From: Mycolicibacterium sp. P1-5
GTDB lineage: Bacteria; Actinomycetota; Actinomycetes; Mycobacteriales; Mycobacteriaceae
Length of the DNA stretch: 64,000 nucleotides
Direction: 5' to 3'
Assembly (NCBI RefSeq): GCF_008329565.1
Contig: NZ_NPKT01000004.1
Span: 186,001-250,000, forward strand
Below the pieces are notes generated by a model. It was given only the letters and a program-made list of their open reading frames with translations, was not told the DNA's origin and ran no database searches. Of the stretch, positions 29,456-38,955 are shown piece after piece. The position numbers were made by a program, and so were the translations under genes. Each line of letters starts with the position of its first letter. Position 1 is the first letter of the stretch.

Positions 29456-30066
29456 GCAACCCGCCTGCCGAGCGGCCACCCACACTGCGGGACCGACAGC
29501 GGGCGCAGGTGCATGCCGACATCCACGCTGCGGCCTACCGACTGTTCACCGCACGGGGATTCGGCAACGTCACCACCGAGGACATCGCCGCGGAGGCATC
29601 GGTCTCACCGCGAACCTTCTTCCGCCACGTGGCCACCAAGGAGGATCTGCTTCTCGGGGCGGTGCAGCGCGGGAACGCCGCGATCGCGTCGCTGCTCATG
29701 CGCCGCCCGCCCGGCGAGGCACCAGACGCCGCCCTGGCCGCCGCGATCGTGAGCCGCGTCGAGTCGTTTGACGATGCGGACCTGGAGAACTGGCGCGCAG
29801 CCATCCTGACCGCCCCTGAGTTGCTCGATCGGGCGACCCTGCTGTCCGCCCCCGATCGCGACCACATGGTCGAGCTGGTCGCTGCACGCATGGGGGCCGA
29901 TCCCACAGCGGACGGCCGTCCGGGGCTATTGGTCCAATTATCTTTTGCCGCGGCAGACTTCGCTTTTCAGCAGTGGGTTCGGGAGCGTGGGACGCGGTGC
30001 AGGCCGCTGGCCTCCGACGTGGCGGAAGCGCTCGCGGTGGTCGCCCATCCCCGCTGGAGCAGCTAG
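29452..30066 (+). CDS. TetR-family transcriptional regulator
   Basis: A 204-residue repressor-type protein. The N-terminal helix-turn-helix is clear (RLFTARGFGNVTTEDIAAEASVSPRTFFRHVATKEDLLLGAV, roughly 25-70); the ligand domain is divergent. The GTG overlaps the SDR TGA by four bases, so it closes the 27149-30066 operon and probably regulates it. Its stop shares CTAG (30063-30066) with the convergent esterase gene. Confidence 0.9.
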   Translation: MSNPPAERPPTLRDRQRAQVHADIHAAAYRLFTARGFGNVTTEDIAAEASVSPRTFFRHVATKEDLLLGAVQRGNAAIASLLMRRPPGEAPDAALAAAIVSRVESFDDADLENWRAAILTAPELLDRATLLSAPDRDHMVELVAARMGADPTADGRPGLLVQLSFAAADFAFQQWVRERGTRCRPLASDVAEALAVVAHPRWSS

Positions 30067-31682
30067 CGCGCGCCTTTCACGCCCGCCCAGAACGCACAGT
30101 TGTGCCGCGCGCCGAAATTGTCGGTGATCGTCAACTGCGCGGTCTGCAGGGACATCCACTTCGCAACGCGGTCACTGCTCAACTGCGGCCAGTCCGGTAG
30201 ACCGGACACCTCCGGCTTGCCGTCCCTCACGAACTGACTCCAGTAGGCGACCATCTGGTCGGAGAGCTCGCGTTGGGCCGGGTTGAGCGGTGGGGCGCCA
30301 CCGACGTCGAACAGGTACCGCAATTCCAGCGAATGGCTGGCTCCGACCGGAAACGGCGCCGCCCGCAACGGATCTGGAGCCGGGGCGGTTCGGTCGTTGA
30401 ACTCGTAGGCGTACACAGGTCCCGTACGTGCCAGGCTCGACGCCATCTTGTCTGTCGGACAGGCGAATACGCTATCGGTCACCGCTGCGGAGTAGGCCTG
30501 GCCCTCGTTGCCGCCGAACACGTCGAGCGGATAGTGCGCAGCTACCGCGGGCGCGTCGGGCCCGAACGTGCCGGACAGCAGTTGTGGATATGGAGGCAGT
30601 CCACGGTTTTTCAGGAACTGAATCGCGGTGAACATGGCGAACTCGTCACCGTTGCTGCCGACCAACACCGGGACCTTGGGTGCGCGGCCCAGCGCGAACG
30701 CCGTCATTGGATCGGTCGGGAGCCGGTCGGTTCCGGTGACCGGCCCGGTCAGCTTGTCGGGCCCGAATCCGACATACAACGGAGCACGCTGAAGAGTCTC
30801 GGTCGGTAGTGCCCGCAGGCAGACCGCCACTGCGGCTGGGTCGGTGCAGCCCGCGGTGGCCGCATAGTCGGTGCTCACCCGCTGCGCGGTGGCCCGGTCG
30901 GCCTGCGCCTGGCATGGCCCGCTCTGCAGGATCGCCGCCCGGAACAACCCCTCCGACCCGGGCGCGACCAGGTGGTCGCACACCGACATCGCGCCGGCCG
31001 ACTCACCGGCTATCGTGACTTTGCTTGGATCACCGCCGAATTCGGCAATGTTGTCGCGAACCCACCGCAGGGCGGCCTGCTGGTCGGCCAATCCGTAGTT
31101 GCCGATGTTGCCGTCAGGTGCCAGCGCCGGATGCGCCAGGAAGCCGAGCGTTCCCAGCCGATAGTTGATGGTGACGACGACGATGTCGCCCTGGGTCGCC
31201 ATCCAACGGGCGTCGTAGATGTCGGCGCTGCCGTTCAGGAAGCCTCCGCCGTGAATCCACACCATCACCGGCTTCTGGTGGGCGGAGCTCGCGCCGTCGG
31301 GACTCCAGACGTTGAGATTCAGGCAGTCCTCGCCCGTCGGGCGCCCATAGTCGGGATCGTTGCTGGTGTCCTGAATGCAGCGCAGGCCCGGCTTGGTGGC
31401 GTCGCGTACTCCCTGCCATGGCGCGGCCGGTTGCGGCGGCTGCCAACGCTGCGCCCCGACCGGTGCGGCGCCGTAGGGAATGCCGTCGAAGACCCGGTAA
31501 CCCGGGGCCACCACACCACGCACCGCACCGGCCGCGGTCTGCACCACCGCCGGTCCCGGCTCCGCCGCCGCAGCGGCGGGCGGCTGCGAATCGCTGCCGT
31601 TGTGTGTGCACGCGAGGACGGTCGCGACGGTCAGCAGCAGCACCATCGCGCACCGAATTTTTCGGATCGTCAGCTGTGGCAC
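30063..31682 (-). CDS. Type B carboxylesterase, lipoprotein
   Basis: Alpha/beta-hydrolase of the carboxylesterase family, 539 residues. The oxyanion-hole motif is IHGGGFLNG, the nucleophile is Ser228 in GESAG, an acidic residue follows in SNGDEFAMF and the histidine is in GASHSLELRY. The N-terminus chosen at GTG 31682 (basic residues, a hydrophobic core, then TVLAC) is a lipoprotein signal with Cys25, so the enzyme is probably anchored outside the membrane; the exact start is uncertain. Substrates would be esters, possibly feeding the neighbouring P450/SDR genes. Confidence 0.88.
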   Translation of the reverse strand: MPQLTIRKIRCAMVLLLTVATVLACTHNGSDSQPPAAAAAEPGPAVVQTAAGAVRGVVAPGYRVFDGIPYGAAPVGAQRWQPPQPAAPWQGVRDATKPGLRCIQDTSNDPDYGRPTGEDCLNLNVWSPDGASSAHQKPVMVWIHGGGFLNGSADIYDARWMATQGDIVVVTINYRLGTLGFLAHPALAPDGNIGNYGLADQQAALRWVRDNIAEFGGDPSKVTIAGESAGAMSVCDHLVAPGSEGLFRAAILQSGPCQAQADRATAQRVSTDYAATAGCTDPAAVAVCLRALPTETLQRAPLYVGFGPDKLTGPVTGTDRLPTDPMTAFALGRAPKVPVLVGSNGDEFAMFTAIQFLKNRGLPPYPQLLSGTFGPDAPAVAAHYPLDVFGGNEGQAYSAAVTDSVFACPTDKMASSLARTGPVYAYEFNDRTAPAPDPLRAAPFPVGASHSLELRYLFDVGGAPPLNPAQRELSDQMVAYWSQFVRDGKPEVSGLPDWPQLSSDRVAKWMSLQTAQLTITDNFGARHNCAFWAGVKGAR

Positions 31683-31727
31683 GAGAAACGAGCCTACGCG
31701 GCGGCGGCCCCGAGGCGTGACCTGGCA

Positions 31728-31739
31728 ATTGGCGCCAAT
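31728..31739. promoter_or_regulatory. Perfect palindrome between esterase and P450 genes
   Basis: ATTGGCGCCAAT is a perfect 12-base palindrome in the divergent intergenic space (31683-31837). TGAC-ACCC-GTCA, a second small inverted repeat, lies about 50 bases further right. Either could be the operator for one or both genes. Confidence 0.4.
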
Positions 31740-31837
31740 CACGTGCGACCTGGCAGAATCTGCGCCAAACTAGAAACCTGACACCCGTCAAATTTCTGTC
31801 GATATGACCGCGCGGTTTGAGCGAGCGAGGAGACCCG

Positions 31838-33088
31838 ATGACCCCACGGATCATGGACAAGGCGGCCCGGGTTCTGGCCAGTCCGCTGGGATACACAGAC
31901 GAGAAGCGAATGCATTCATCGCTTGCTCATCTGCGTGCACATGCTCCGGTGTCGTGGGTCGAGGCCGAGGGTTATCGGCCGTTCTGGGCGATCACCAAGC
32001 ACGCGGACATCATGGACATCGAACGGCAGAACGACCTGTTCACCAACGACCCGCGGCCGCTACTCGCGATCGCCGCCGCCGACGACGCGTTGCGCGCGCA
32101 GATGGAAGCCGGGATCGGACTGCGCACGCTGATCCACATGGACGACCCGCACCACCGCGACATGCGCAAGATCGGAGCCGACTGGTTCCGCCCGAAAGCC
32201 ATGCGCGCGTTGAAAACTCGCTGCGACGAGCTCGCGAAGATCTACGTGGACAAGATGCTCGAAAAGGGTCCCGAGCTCGACTTCGCGCAGGAGATCGCGG
32301 TCAACTATCCGCTGTACATCATCCTGACGCTGCTGGGCCTGCCGGAATCAGATTTCCCTCGGATGCTCAAACTCACCCAGGAGATGTTCGGTGGTGACGA
32401 CGAAGAGTTCCAGCGCGGCGGCTCCACCGACGACATGCTCGCCGTGCTGCTGGACTTCTTCACCTACTTCTCCGCGCTCACTGCCTCGCGACGCGAACAC
32501 CCCACCGAAGACCTGACGTCCGCGATCGCCAACGCCACCATCGACGGGCAACCGCTCTCCGATATGGACACCGCCTCCTACTACGTGATCGTGACCAGTG
32601 CCGGGCACGACACCACCAGCGCCGGAATCGCCGGCGGCCTACTGGAACTGATCCGCAACCCCGGCGAGCTGCAGCGGCTGCAGAACGACCCCGGCCTGAT
32701 GGGCACCGCGGTCGAGGAGATGATCCGCTGCGTTGTGCCGGTCAAGGAATTCATGCGCACCGCCCAAGCCGACACCGAAGTGCGCGGCGTCCCGATCGCC
32801 AAGGGCGAAGCCGTTCTGCTGTCCTACGTTTCGGCCAACCGCGACGAAGAGGTGTTCGACGACCCGATGCGCTTCGACGTCGGGCGCGACCCCAACAAGC
32901 ACCTGTCCTTCGGCTACGGCGTGCACTTCTGCCTCGGCGCCGCGCTCGCCCGCATGGAAATGAACAGCTTCTTCACCGAACTCGTCCCGCGCATCAAGTC
33001 CATCGAACTGGCCGGCGAACCCGAACTCATGGCCACCACGTTCGTCGGGGGCCTCAAACGCCTGCCGATTCGCTACTCGCTGAAGTGA
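31838..33088 (+). CDS. Cytochrome P450
   Basis: A 416-residue soluble bacterial P450. The heme-binding loop FGYGVHFCLGAALARME places the thiolate ligand at Cys365; the I-helix oxygen-activation motif is AGHDTT (255-260) and the ExxR motif lies in EEMIRCVV. ATG 31838 follows GAGGAGACCCG. It needs ferredoxin and a reductase; a ferredoxin reductase-type gene lies at 42626-43813 but no ferredoxin gene is seen here. The CYP family was not determined, and the substrate is unknown. Confidence 0.93.
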   Translation: MTPRIMDKAARVLASPLGYTDEKRMHSSLAHLRAHAPVSWVEAEGYRPFWAITKHADIMDIERQNDLFTNDPRPLLAIAAADDALRAQMEAGIGLRTLIHMDDPHHRDMRKIGADWFRPKAMRALKTRCDELAKIYVDKMLEKGPELDFAQEIAVNYPLYIILTLLGLPESDFPRMLKLTQEMFGGDDEEFQRGGSTDDMLAVLLDFFTYFSALTASRREHPTEDLTSAIANATIDGQPLSDMDTASYYVIVTSAGHDTTSAGIAGGLLELIRNPGELQRLQNDPGLMGTAVEEMIRCVVPVKEFMRTAQADTEVRGVPIAKGEAVLLSYVSANRDEEVFDDPMRFDVGRDPNKHLSFGYGVHFCLGAALARMEMNSFFTELVPRIKSIELAGEPELMATTFVGGLKRLPIRYSLK

Positions 33089-33704
33089 TTTCACCGATCC
33101 GGTGGACGGCCAGAAAGCCGTCCACCGCGGCGCGCGCGCACTCGCGGTAGTCGAAGTCGGCCAGTGTGCTGATGCGCCCGGCCACCAGAGGCCCGATCAA
33201 CAGCATGATGGCTTGCGCCCGGTCGACCTCGCCGAGCTCGCGTTGCGCGTCGGGACTGTCGAAGATCGCGTCGAACGGAGCGCCGTACTGCTGGGCGACC
33301 CGCTCACGCAGCGTGCGCACCTCGGGGCTGTCGGAGCCCCCGTCCTTCTCGGGCAGGTGCTCCATGTCCGGACCCAGCGCCAGCCAATAGGTCGCCGTCA
33401 GCAAGGCCGGCGTCTCCGAGATGAGGTCGGACTGCGCCTGCATCAATGCCAGCAGGCGCTCCCGTAGGGTCCCGGAGTCCGGCGGCATCGGTGCCGGCGG
33501 AATCAGGCTGTGGAACGCGGCGGCCAGCAGATCGTTACCACTCGGAAAATGCCGGTACAGGGTGGCCCTGGCGACGTTGGCACCGCGAGTGACGGCATCG
33601 ACAGTTACCGCGCTGGGGCCGCCGGTACGAAGCAATGCCGTTGCGGCGTCCAGTAACCGCGCGCGCGAACGCGCAGGTCTGGGGTCGGTGCGCCGGCTTG
33701 CCAT
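33054..33704 (-). CDS. TetR-family regulator, divergent from efflux pump
   Basis: A 216-residue protein with an N-terminal helix-turn-helix (GGPSAVTVDAVTRGANVARATLYRHFPSGNDLLAAAF). ATG 33704 has AAGGAAAT-type ribosome binding 8 bases upstream. It is divergent from the DHA2 transporter at 33799, the usual arrangement for a local drug-efflux repressor. Its 3' end overlaps the convergent P450 gene by 35 bases. Confidence 0.88.
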   Translation of the reverse strand: MASRRTDPRPARSRARLLDAATALLRTGGPSAVTVDAVTRGANVARATLYRHFPSGNDLLAAAFHSLIPPAPMPPDSGTLRERLLALMQAQSDLISETPALLTATYWLALGPDMEHLPEKDGGSDSPEVRTLRERVAQQYGAPFDAIFDSPDAQRELGEVDRAQAIMLLIGPLVAGRISTLADFDYRECARAAVDGFLAVHRIGEITSASSESAGV

Positions 33705-33752
33705 GACCGATTTCCTTTCCGGTGACACTTCGCACGTTTGGATATTTTTGAG

Positions 33753-33766
33753 ACGGATAGTCCCGT
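33753..33766. promoter_or_regulatory. Imperfect operator candidate between TetR and efflux genes
   Basis: ACGGATAGTCCCGT carries four-base inverted arms (ACGG/CCGT) in the 94-base divergent spacer, and GGATA occurs twice nearby. This suits a TetR operator, but the arms are short. Confidence 0.3.
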
Positions 33767-33798
33767 GGTTGGACCTGCGACCGAAGGAAGGCTCCCGC

Positions 33799-35445
33799 GT
33801 GGACACCTTGACCCGGCCCGACAAGGGTACCGATACCCGGCTGCGTGACGTCTCGACCTTGCAGCGAACGTGGACTCTGACCGTCGCCTGCCTGGGCGTC
33901 GCGCTGGTGATCTCCTCGATGATCGCCCTCAACACTGCGCTGGGCGACATCGCCGTCACCACCTCGGCCACCCAGTCCCAACTGACCTGGGTGGTCGACA
34001 GCTACACCCTGGTATTGGCCTGCCTGCTACTCCCGGCCGGAGCCATCGGCGACCGGTACGGCCGCCGCGGCGCCCTGCTGATCGGCTTGTCGATCTTCAC
34101 GCTCGCCTCGCTGGCCCCGATCTTCTTCGACGCTCCGATTCAGATCATCGCCGCCCGAGCGGTCGCCGGCGCCGGCGCGGCGTTCGTCATGCCCGCCACC
34201 TTGTCCCTGCTCACGGTGGTCTATCCGAAGTCGGAACGCACCAAGGCCGTCGGAATCTGGGCCGGAGTGGCGGGCTGTGGCGCCGTGCTCGGAATGCTGG
34301 GTTCGGGCCTGCTGCTGCGCTTTTGGCCGTGGCAGTCGATCTTCTGGGCATTGGCCGGGGCCGGCCTGGCATTGTTCGTGCTGACCTGGACGGTCAGCGA
34401 TTCGCGCGACGCCGATGCGCCTGCGGTGGACTGGCCGGGCGCGGCGTTGATCGGCGGTGCCGTCGCAGTGTTCGTGTTCGGCATCGTCGAGGCGCCCCCG
34501 CGGGGCTGGTCCGATCCACTGGTGATCGGCTGCCTGTGTGCCGGGGTGGCGCTGGCCGTGGCGTTCGGGCTGTTCGAGGTGCGCCGCCGTCATCCGCTTC
34601 TCGACGTATCCCTGTTTCGCCGAGCCGATTTCGCCACCGGAGCGGCCGCCATCGCGGTGTTCTTCCTGGCCAACTTCGGCTTCATGTACCTGGTCATGCA
34701 ATACACGCAGCTGATCCTGGGCTATTCGGCGCTGCAGACGGCGCTGGCGTTCACGCCTCTGATGCTGCCGATGGCCGTGCTCTCGGTGACCTCGTCGTGG
34801 TACCTGCCCCGACTGGGATTGCGCGTGGTCGTGTCCACCGGGTTGCTGTTCATCGCAGCCGGCTTTGTCTGCCTGCTCACGCTGCGAATCGACTCGTCCT
34901 ACTTCGACTTGGCCTGGCCACTATTGGTGCTCGCAACCGGCATCGGACTGTGCACCGCACCGACCACATCGGCCATCATGAACGCTGCGCCCGACGACAA
35001 GCAGGGTGTGGCATCGGCCGTCAACGACACCGTTCGCGAAATCGGCGCCGCGTTGGGCATCGCCCTGGCCGGCTCGATACTGGCCGGGCAGTACACCCAC
35101 CGCCTCGGCGACCAACTGGCCACCTTCCCGCCACCGGTGCAGCAGGCCGCCGGCGGGTCGCTGGCCGAGGCACTCGCGGTGTCCGATCGGCTGGGACCGG
35201 CCGGCGCGCAGCTGGCCGACATCAGCAAATCAGCATTCCTGCACGCGATGCAGAGTTCGATCACCGTGCTCTCAATCCTCGTCGCGGTCGCCGCGGTACT
35301 GATCGGAATATGGGCGCCCGGGCGTGACGGCCGCCAACTGCGGATCGTCCGAAACCTAACCCGCCGAGACGAATTCGGCGGCCCGGTGCCCGATCATCGC
35401 GATGGTCGCGTGCGGGCCACGGCCGGTGATGCGCGGCAGCACTGA
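33799..35445 (+). CDS. MFS drug-efflux transporter, DHA2 (14-helix) family
   Basis: Proton-driven efflux pump, 548 residues with about 14 membrane helices. Family marks are the motif between helices 2 and 3 (GDRYGRRGALLIGL) and the motif C-like helix GVAGCGAVLGMLGSGLLL. It belongs with EmrB/QacA/LfrA-type multidrug exporters; substrate not predictable. GTG 33799 follows GAAGGAAGG with 7-base spacing. The last 30 codons overlap the convergent mftG gene by 90 bases. Confidence 0.9.
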   Translation: MDTLTRPDKGTDTRLRDVSTLQRTWTLTVACLGVALVISSMIALNTALGDIAVTTSATQSQLTWVVDSYTLVLACLLLPAGAIGDRYGRRGALLIGLSIFTLASLAPIFFDAPIQIIAARAVAGAGAAFVMPATLSLLTVVYPKSERTKAVGIWAGVAGCGAVLGMLGSGLLLRFWPWQSIFWALAGAGLALFVLTWTVSDSRDADAPAVDWPGAALIGGAVAVFVFGIVEAPPRGWSDPLVIGCLCAGVALAVAFGLFEVRRRHPLLDVSLFRRADFATGAAAIAVFFLANFGFMYLVMQYTQLILGYSALQTALAFTPLMLPMAVLSVTSSWYLPRLGLRVVVSTGLLFIAAGFVCLLTLRIDSSYFDLAWPLLVLATGIGLCTAPTTSAIMNAAPDDKQGVASAVNDTVREIGAALGIALAGSILAGQYTHRLGDQLATFPPPVQQAAGGSLAEALAVSDRLGPAGAQLADISKSAFLHAMQSSITVLSILVAVAAVLIGIWAPGRDGRQLRIVRNLTRRDEFGGPVPDHRDGRVRATAGDARQH

Positions 35446-36798
35446 CCCATCCACCACCCAGAGATTGCCGATTCCCCGAACCCGGCACCGCGGATCGACG
35501 ACCGCATACTCATCGCTGTCGATACCCATCGGAGCGGTACCGCATAAATGCTGCGATGTCGACCACATCGGCTCGCCGAGTTGCGTTGTCGTTCCCAGCA
35601 TCTCGGTGACGTAGTCGCAGCCGTGCCGCAATGCGGCCACGTCCTCGGCGGCACCGTCGTAGTGGTGTTCGAGCAACGGGGCCACCATGGGATCGTCCGA
35701 CACCAGCGAGACGCGGCCGTGGGCGCGCGGCGCCATCAACGCCACCCCGAGATGCGGCCAGTCCGGGCGGCCGAGAGTACCGTCGCCGACCATGGCGATG
35801 AACCCGCCTGTGTAGGGGCGGATTTCGACCCCGTCGGTCACCAGAACGACCTCGAGCACCGGACGTTGCGGGACGACGGTCCAGGTGGTCGGCAGCACCC
35901 ACTCCGGATGGTCCCAGGTCCGCTGCCCCACCGGAAGATCCGCAGATACCGGTATGCCGACCTCGCGCAGGGCCGCGGCGGCCCCGATGCCGGAGAGCAT
36001 GAGTAGTTGCGCCGAGCCGATGGCGCCCGCCGACAATACGATCCGGTCGGCCGCCAACACAGCCGGCCCGTTCGGGCCCACGGTCTCGACCCCGATCACC
36101 CGCCCGGCGGACAGTCGGAGCCGTAGGACGCGCGTGCGCGGCAGCACCGTCAGGTTCGGCCTGGCGGCGGCCGGTTCCAGGAACGCTGCACCGGGGCCAT
36201 TGCGGACGCCGTCGACGATGTTCAGCGGCACCGCCCCGATGCCGGGCGGTGCGTTCTCACCGATGGGTTCGGCGTTGAGGTCGGGTAACCAGCTCAGCCC
36301 GAAGGCATGGGCCGCGTCGGCGAAAGCTGCTGTGCTGCCGACGAGTTCGTGGGTTCGGCGGATCACGATCGGGCCGCCGTCAGCGCGATCGGGGAAATCG
36401 AGATCGGTCTGGATGGCCCGGTAGTGCGGGCCGACCTCGTGCCACGACCACCCCGGCACACCCGGTCCGTCGAAGTCGGTGGGCAGCGCACGGCAGAAGT
36501 AACCGCCGTTGACCGCACCGGAGCCACCCACCGTCACCCCGCGCACGATGTCAGCGCCGCGGGGCGGCTCGTCGGTCAGCTGGGTGCGGTAGTGCTGTGC
36601 GAGCGGGCTGGCGACGCCGATCGGCAGCTGCAGGCCGTTGCGGGTGAGCTCCGCGACGCCCGGCTCGTCGGGGCCCACGCCGGCTTCCACGACGGTGACC
36701 TTGCAGGCCGAATCCGCCGAGAGACGTTCGGCCAGCACGGATCCGGCACTGCCTGCACCGACGATCAGGACGTCACTGTGCGTTATGTGGTCGGCCAC
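35356..36798 (-). CDS. mftG: Mycofactocin-associated GMC oxidoreductase MftG
   Basis: FAD-dependent glucose-methanol-choline oxidoreductase, 480 residues. The FAD motif is VLIVGAGSAGSVLAERLS; the GMC signatures are GVTVGGSGAVNGGYF and LSAGAIGSAQLLMLSGIG; the C-terminus has the histidine-bearing STSQHLCGTAPMG and VVDGSVLPRITGRGPHATIAMIGHRAAEF. It is the last mft gene and is thought to return electrons from reduced mycofactocin to the respiratory chain. GTG 36798 was chosen; a TTG one codon upstream is possible. It lies 4 bases after mftF. Confidence 0.92.
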   Translation of the reverse strand: MADHITHSDVLIVGAGSAGSVLAERLSADSACKVTVVEAGVGPDEPGVAELTRNGLQLPIGVASPLAQHYRTQLTDEPPRGADIVRGVTVGGSGAVNGGYFCRALPTDFDGPGVPGWSWHEVGPHYRAIQTDLDFPDRADGGPIVIRRTHELVGSTAAFADAAHAFGLSWLPDLNAEPIGENAPPGIGAVPLNIVDGVRNGPGAAFLEPAAARPNLTVLPRTRVLRLRLSAGRVIGVETVGPNGPAVLAADRIVLSAGAIGSAQLLMLSGIGAAAALREVGIPVSADLPVGQRTWDHPEWVLPTTWTVVPQRPVLEVVLVTDGVEIRPYTGGFIAMVGDGTLGRPDWPHLGVALMAPRAHGRVSLVSDDPMVAPLLEHHYDGAAEDVAALRHGCDYVTEMLGTTTQLGEPMWSTSQHLCGTAPMGIDSDEYAVVDPRCRVRGIGNLWVVDGSVLPRITGRGPHATIAMIGHRAAEFVSAG

Positions 36799-36802
36799 CA
36801 AG

Positions 36803-38215
36803 TCAGGTTTTGATCTGCGGCTTCAGTGGACGCAACGTGCGCTCGCGGACCACACCCGTCCACAGCCCCGCGCCGTAGGCCAGATCGTCGAGGCGTTTGA
36901 GCAGCAGGTAGGCGATCAGGCCGATCCGCTTGCCCTCGACGTCATTGCTGCGGTTGCGCTTGATCCAGTCCCCGACCCCGTCGAGCACGGCGGCGATCAG
37001 GATCGCCTGCCGGCACCGGCGGGACAGCAGGGCCGCCACCAAAGCCAGCGGCCAGTAGTGGCGGCAGATCGCCGCCGACAGTTGCAGGGCGGCGGCGCCG
37101 ATGCCGCGCAGAGCCAGGATCACCACATCGGAGATCCCGGCGTCGGTGTTCTGCATCGCCTTGGCCGTGCGCCGGGTGGTCACGCCTGCGAACACCAGTG
37201 ACGCCAGACAACCGGTCACCGAGCCCAGCGCCATCAGCAGCCACACCAGCAGGCTCCATGCGGAGATCACCACCGGGGCCGTCTTGTCTGGGTGACGAAT
37301 CGACAGCGGAGCGGCCGAGCTGCCATAAAAGGCCTTGCGGCCCAGCCACTCTCGCATCTGGGTGCGATGTTCGTGGGCGACCAGGGCGATCGGTTCGTAG
37401 CGCAGTCGGGAGCCCAATTCGATGAGTCGCCAGCACAGGTCGACGTCCTCTCCCGATGGCAGCGTCTCGTCGAAGCCCCCGACTTCGAGCAGGGCCACGC
37501 GTTTGCAGATGATGGCCGCACTGGGCACATAGGACACCGGGCCGTAAGGAACCACCGGCGCTTCCCGCTCGCCGAGGTCCAGCGATGACCGCACCGCCTC
37601 GTACCGGGCAACCAGTTGATCGCTGTGTCCGAGCCCGACGATGCGGGGTGCGACCAGCGCCACCGCGGGGTCGCAGAAGTGGCCCAGCAGCGCCTCCAGC
37701 CAGCCGCGCCGCGGCACGACGTCGGAATCCAAGAAGGCGACGAAGTCTGTTGTGCAGGCGAGCAGCCCGGTGTTGCGTGCAGCCGCCGGACCCTTGCTAC
37801 GCGGGTGGCGCACCACCTCGACGTCGCAACGGGCACCGGTGAAGTCGTCGGACTGAACAGGGGTCTCCGAACCGTCGTCGACCACCACCACCCGCATGCC
37901 GCGCAGCGACATGATCAGACGATAGAGTCCAAACGGGTTGTTGCGCACCGGGATCACGACCGTGACATCCCGGTGCGACGGACCGCCGGCCGGACGTGGA
38001 TGGGCCACCGTGGCATCGAGCAGCGTGCGGGCCAACTGAGCGCTCACGGCGTCGCGTACCTCGAGGCGACCGCCGTCGAGCAAGGTCTGCGCGGACGGAG
38101 CCAGGCGCAGCAGCCGGGTCGGCGAACCACCGAGCAGGGCCGAGCCCTCGGCAAGGGTGCGCACGCGACGATCGACCTGAACCGCGAAGCCGTCGGGCAA
38201 CCGCGGCTGGGTCAT
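36803..38215 (-). CDS. mftF: Mycofactocin glycosyltransferase MftF
   Basis: Family 2 glycosyltransferase that adds an oligoglucan to premycofactocin. The 470-residue protein has an N-terminal region of about 85 residues, a GT-A domain ([11 protein letters not shown]; acidic [32 protein letters not shown]) and hydrophobic C-terminal segments ([20 protein letters not shown] and nearby), suggesting membrane association. ATGA overlap with mftE. Confidence 0.94.
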   Translation of the reverse strand: MTQPRLPDGFAVQVDRRVRTLAEGSALLGGSPTRLLRLAPSAQTLLDGGRLEVRDAVSAQLARTLLDATVAHPRPAGGPSHRDVTVVIPVRNNPFGLYRLIMSLRGMRVVVVDDGSETPVQSDDFTGARCDVEVVRHPRSKGPAAARNTGLLACTTDFVAFLDSDVVPRRGWLEALLGHFCDPAVALVAPRIVGLGHSDQLVARYEAVRSSLDLGEREAPVVPYGPVSYVPSAAIICKRVALLEVGGFDETLPSGEDVDLCWRLIELGSRLRYEPIALVAHEHRTQMREWLGRKAFYGSSAAPLSIRHPDKTAPVVISAWSLLVWLLMALGSVTGCLASLVFAGVTTRRTAKAMQNTDAGISDVVILALRGIGAAALQLSAAICRHYWPLALVAALLSRRCRQAILIAAVLDGVGDWIKRNRSNDVEGKRIGLIAYLLLKRLDDLAYGAGLWTGVVRERTLRPLKPQIKT

Positions 38216-38955
38216 ATCAACATCCCGTCATCGGCCGGACGCCACCGATCGATGCGTCGGGAACAATCCGCGACCATCTCCTCGAAGATGCGCTCGCCCT
38301 CCACCGGCGTCGCCGTCGTCGGGTCACCCAACACCCCCACCTCACTCACCGCAGCAACCCCCCCGTGACGCATCTGCGGCAAAAGGGTAGCCAGTGGTGC
38401 CCTGTTTCCGCTACACCAGGCGTCGGTGTGCACATCCGCCGGTGAAATATGGAGCAATACAGACGTTTCCGTATGTCCGGCGTGGGCGTCACCGCCCTCG
38501 GCGACGCACGGGCACCAGGCGGCGTCGCGGCCCTCGGTCCGGAGCAACCGCACGGCCGTGCGCATCGCCTCGAGGTTGCCGCCGTGACCGTTGACGAAGA
38601 CGACCCGTCGCGCCCAGCCGCACGCCGACCGGCCGTACTCGACCAGCAAAGTCGTCAGCGCCTCGGTGCCGATCGACACCGTCCCGGCGAAGCCCTCGTG
38701 CTCGCCGGACGCGCCATAGGCGATCGCGGGCGCAAACAGATACTGATCATGATGCGGACCGTTGAGGTCCTCGGTGGCGGCCCGGGCGACCGCGGTGGCG
38801 ATGCGGGTGTCGGTGTCCAGCGGCAGGTGCGGACCGTGCTGCTCGGTCGACCCGAGCGGGATCAAGATCGTAGGCGCGGTATCGCGAAGCTGCCTCGATG
38901 TCGAGTTGCCCAGCTCGCTCCGGAAAGCCACGCGCCGATGGTAGGCCGAATTCAC
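38212..38955 (-). CDS. mftE: Mycofactocin precursor peptidase MftE (creatininase family)
   Basis: Metal-dependent peptidase that releases the C-terminal Val-Tyr-derived dipeptide (AHDP) from modified MftA. The 247-residue protein has the creatininase metal ligands in [15 protein letters not shown] (Glu, His, Asp) and [11 protein letters not shown], plus [10 protein letters not shown]. The start is GTG 38955 (NSAYHRR... as in other MftE proteins), overlapping the stop of a 32-codon frame by GTGA. Confidence 0.94.
   Translation of the reverse strand: MNSAYHRRVAFRSELGNSTSRQLRDTAPTILIPLGSTEQHGPHLPLDTDTRIATAVARAATEDLNGPHHDQYLFAPAIAYGASGEHEGFAGTVSIGTEALTTLLVEYGRSACGWARRVVFVNGHGGNLEAMRTAVRLLRTEGRDAAWCPCVAEGGDAHAGHTETSVLLHISPADVHTDAWCSGNRAPLATLLPQMRHGGVAAVSEVGVLGDPTTATPVEGERIFEEMVADCSRRIDRWRPADDGMLI

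Noticed and set aside
33799..35445. MFS gene extended upstream to the TetR coding region
   Set aside because: The longer frame is antisense to the TetR gene and lacks membrane-protein character; GTG 33799 with GGAAGG fits.
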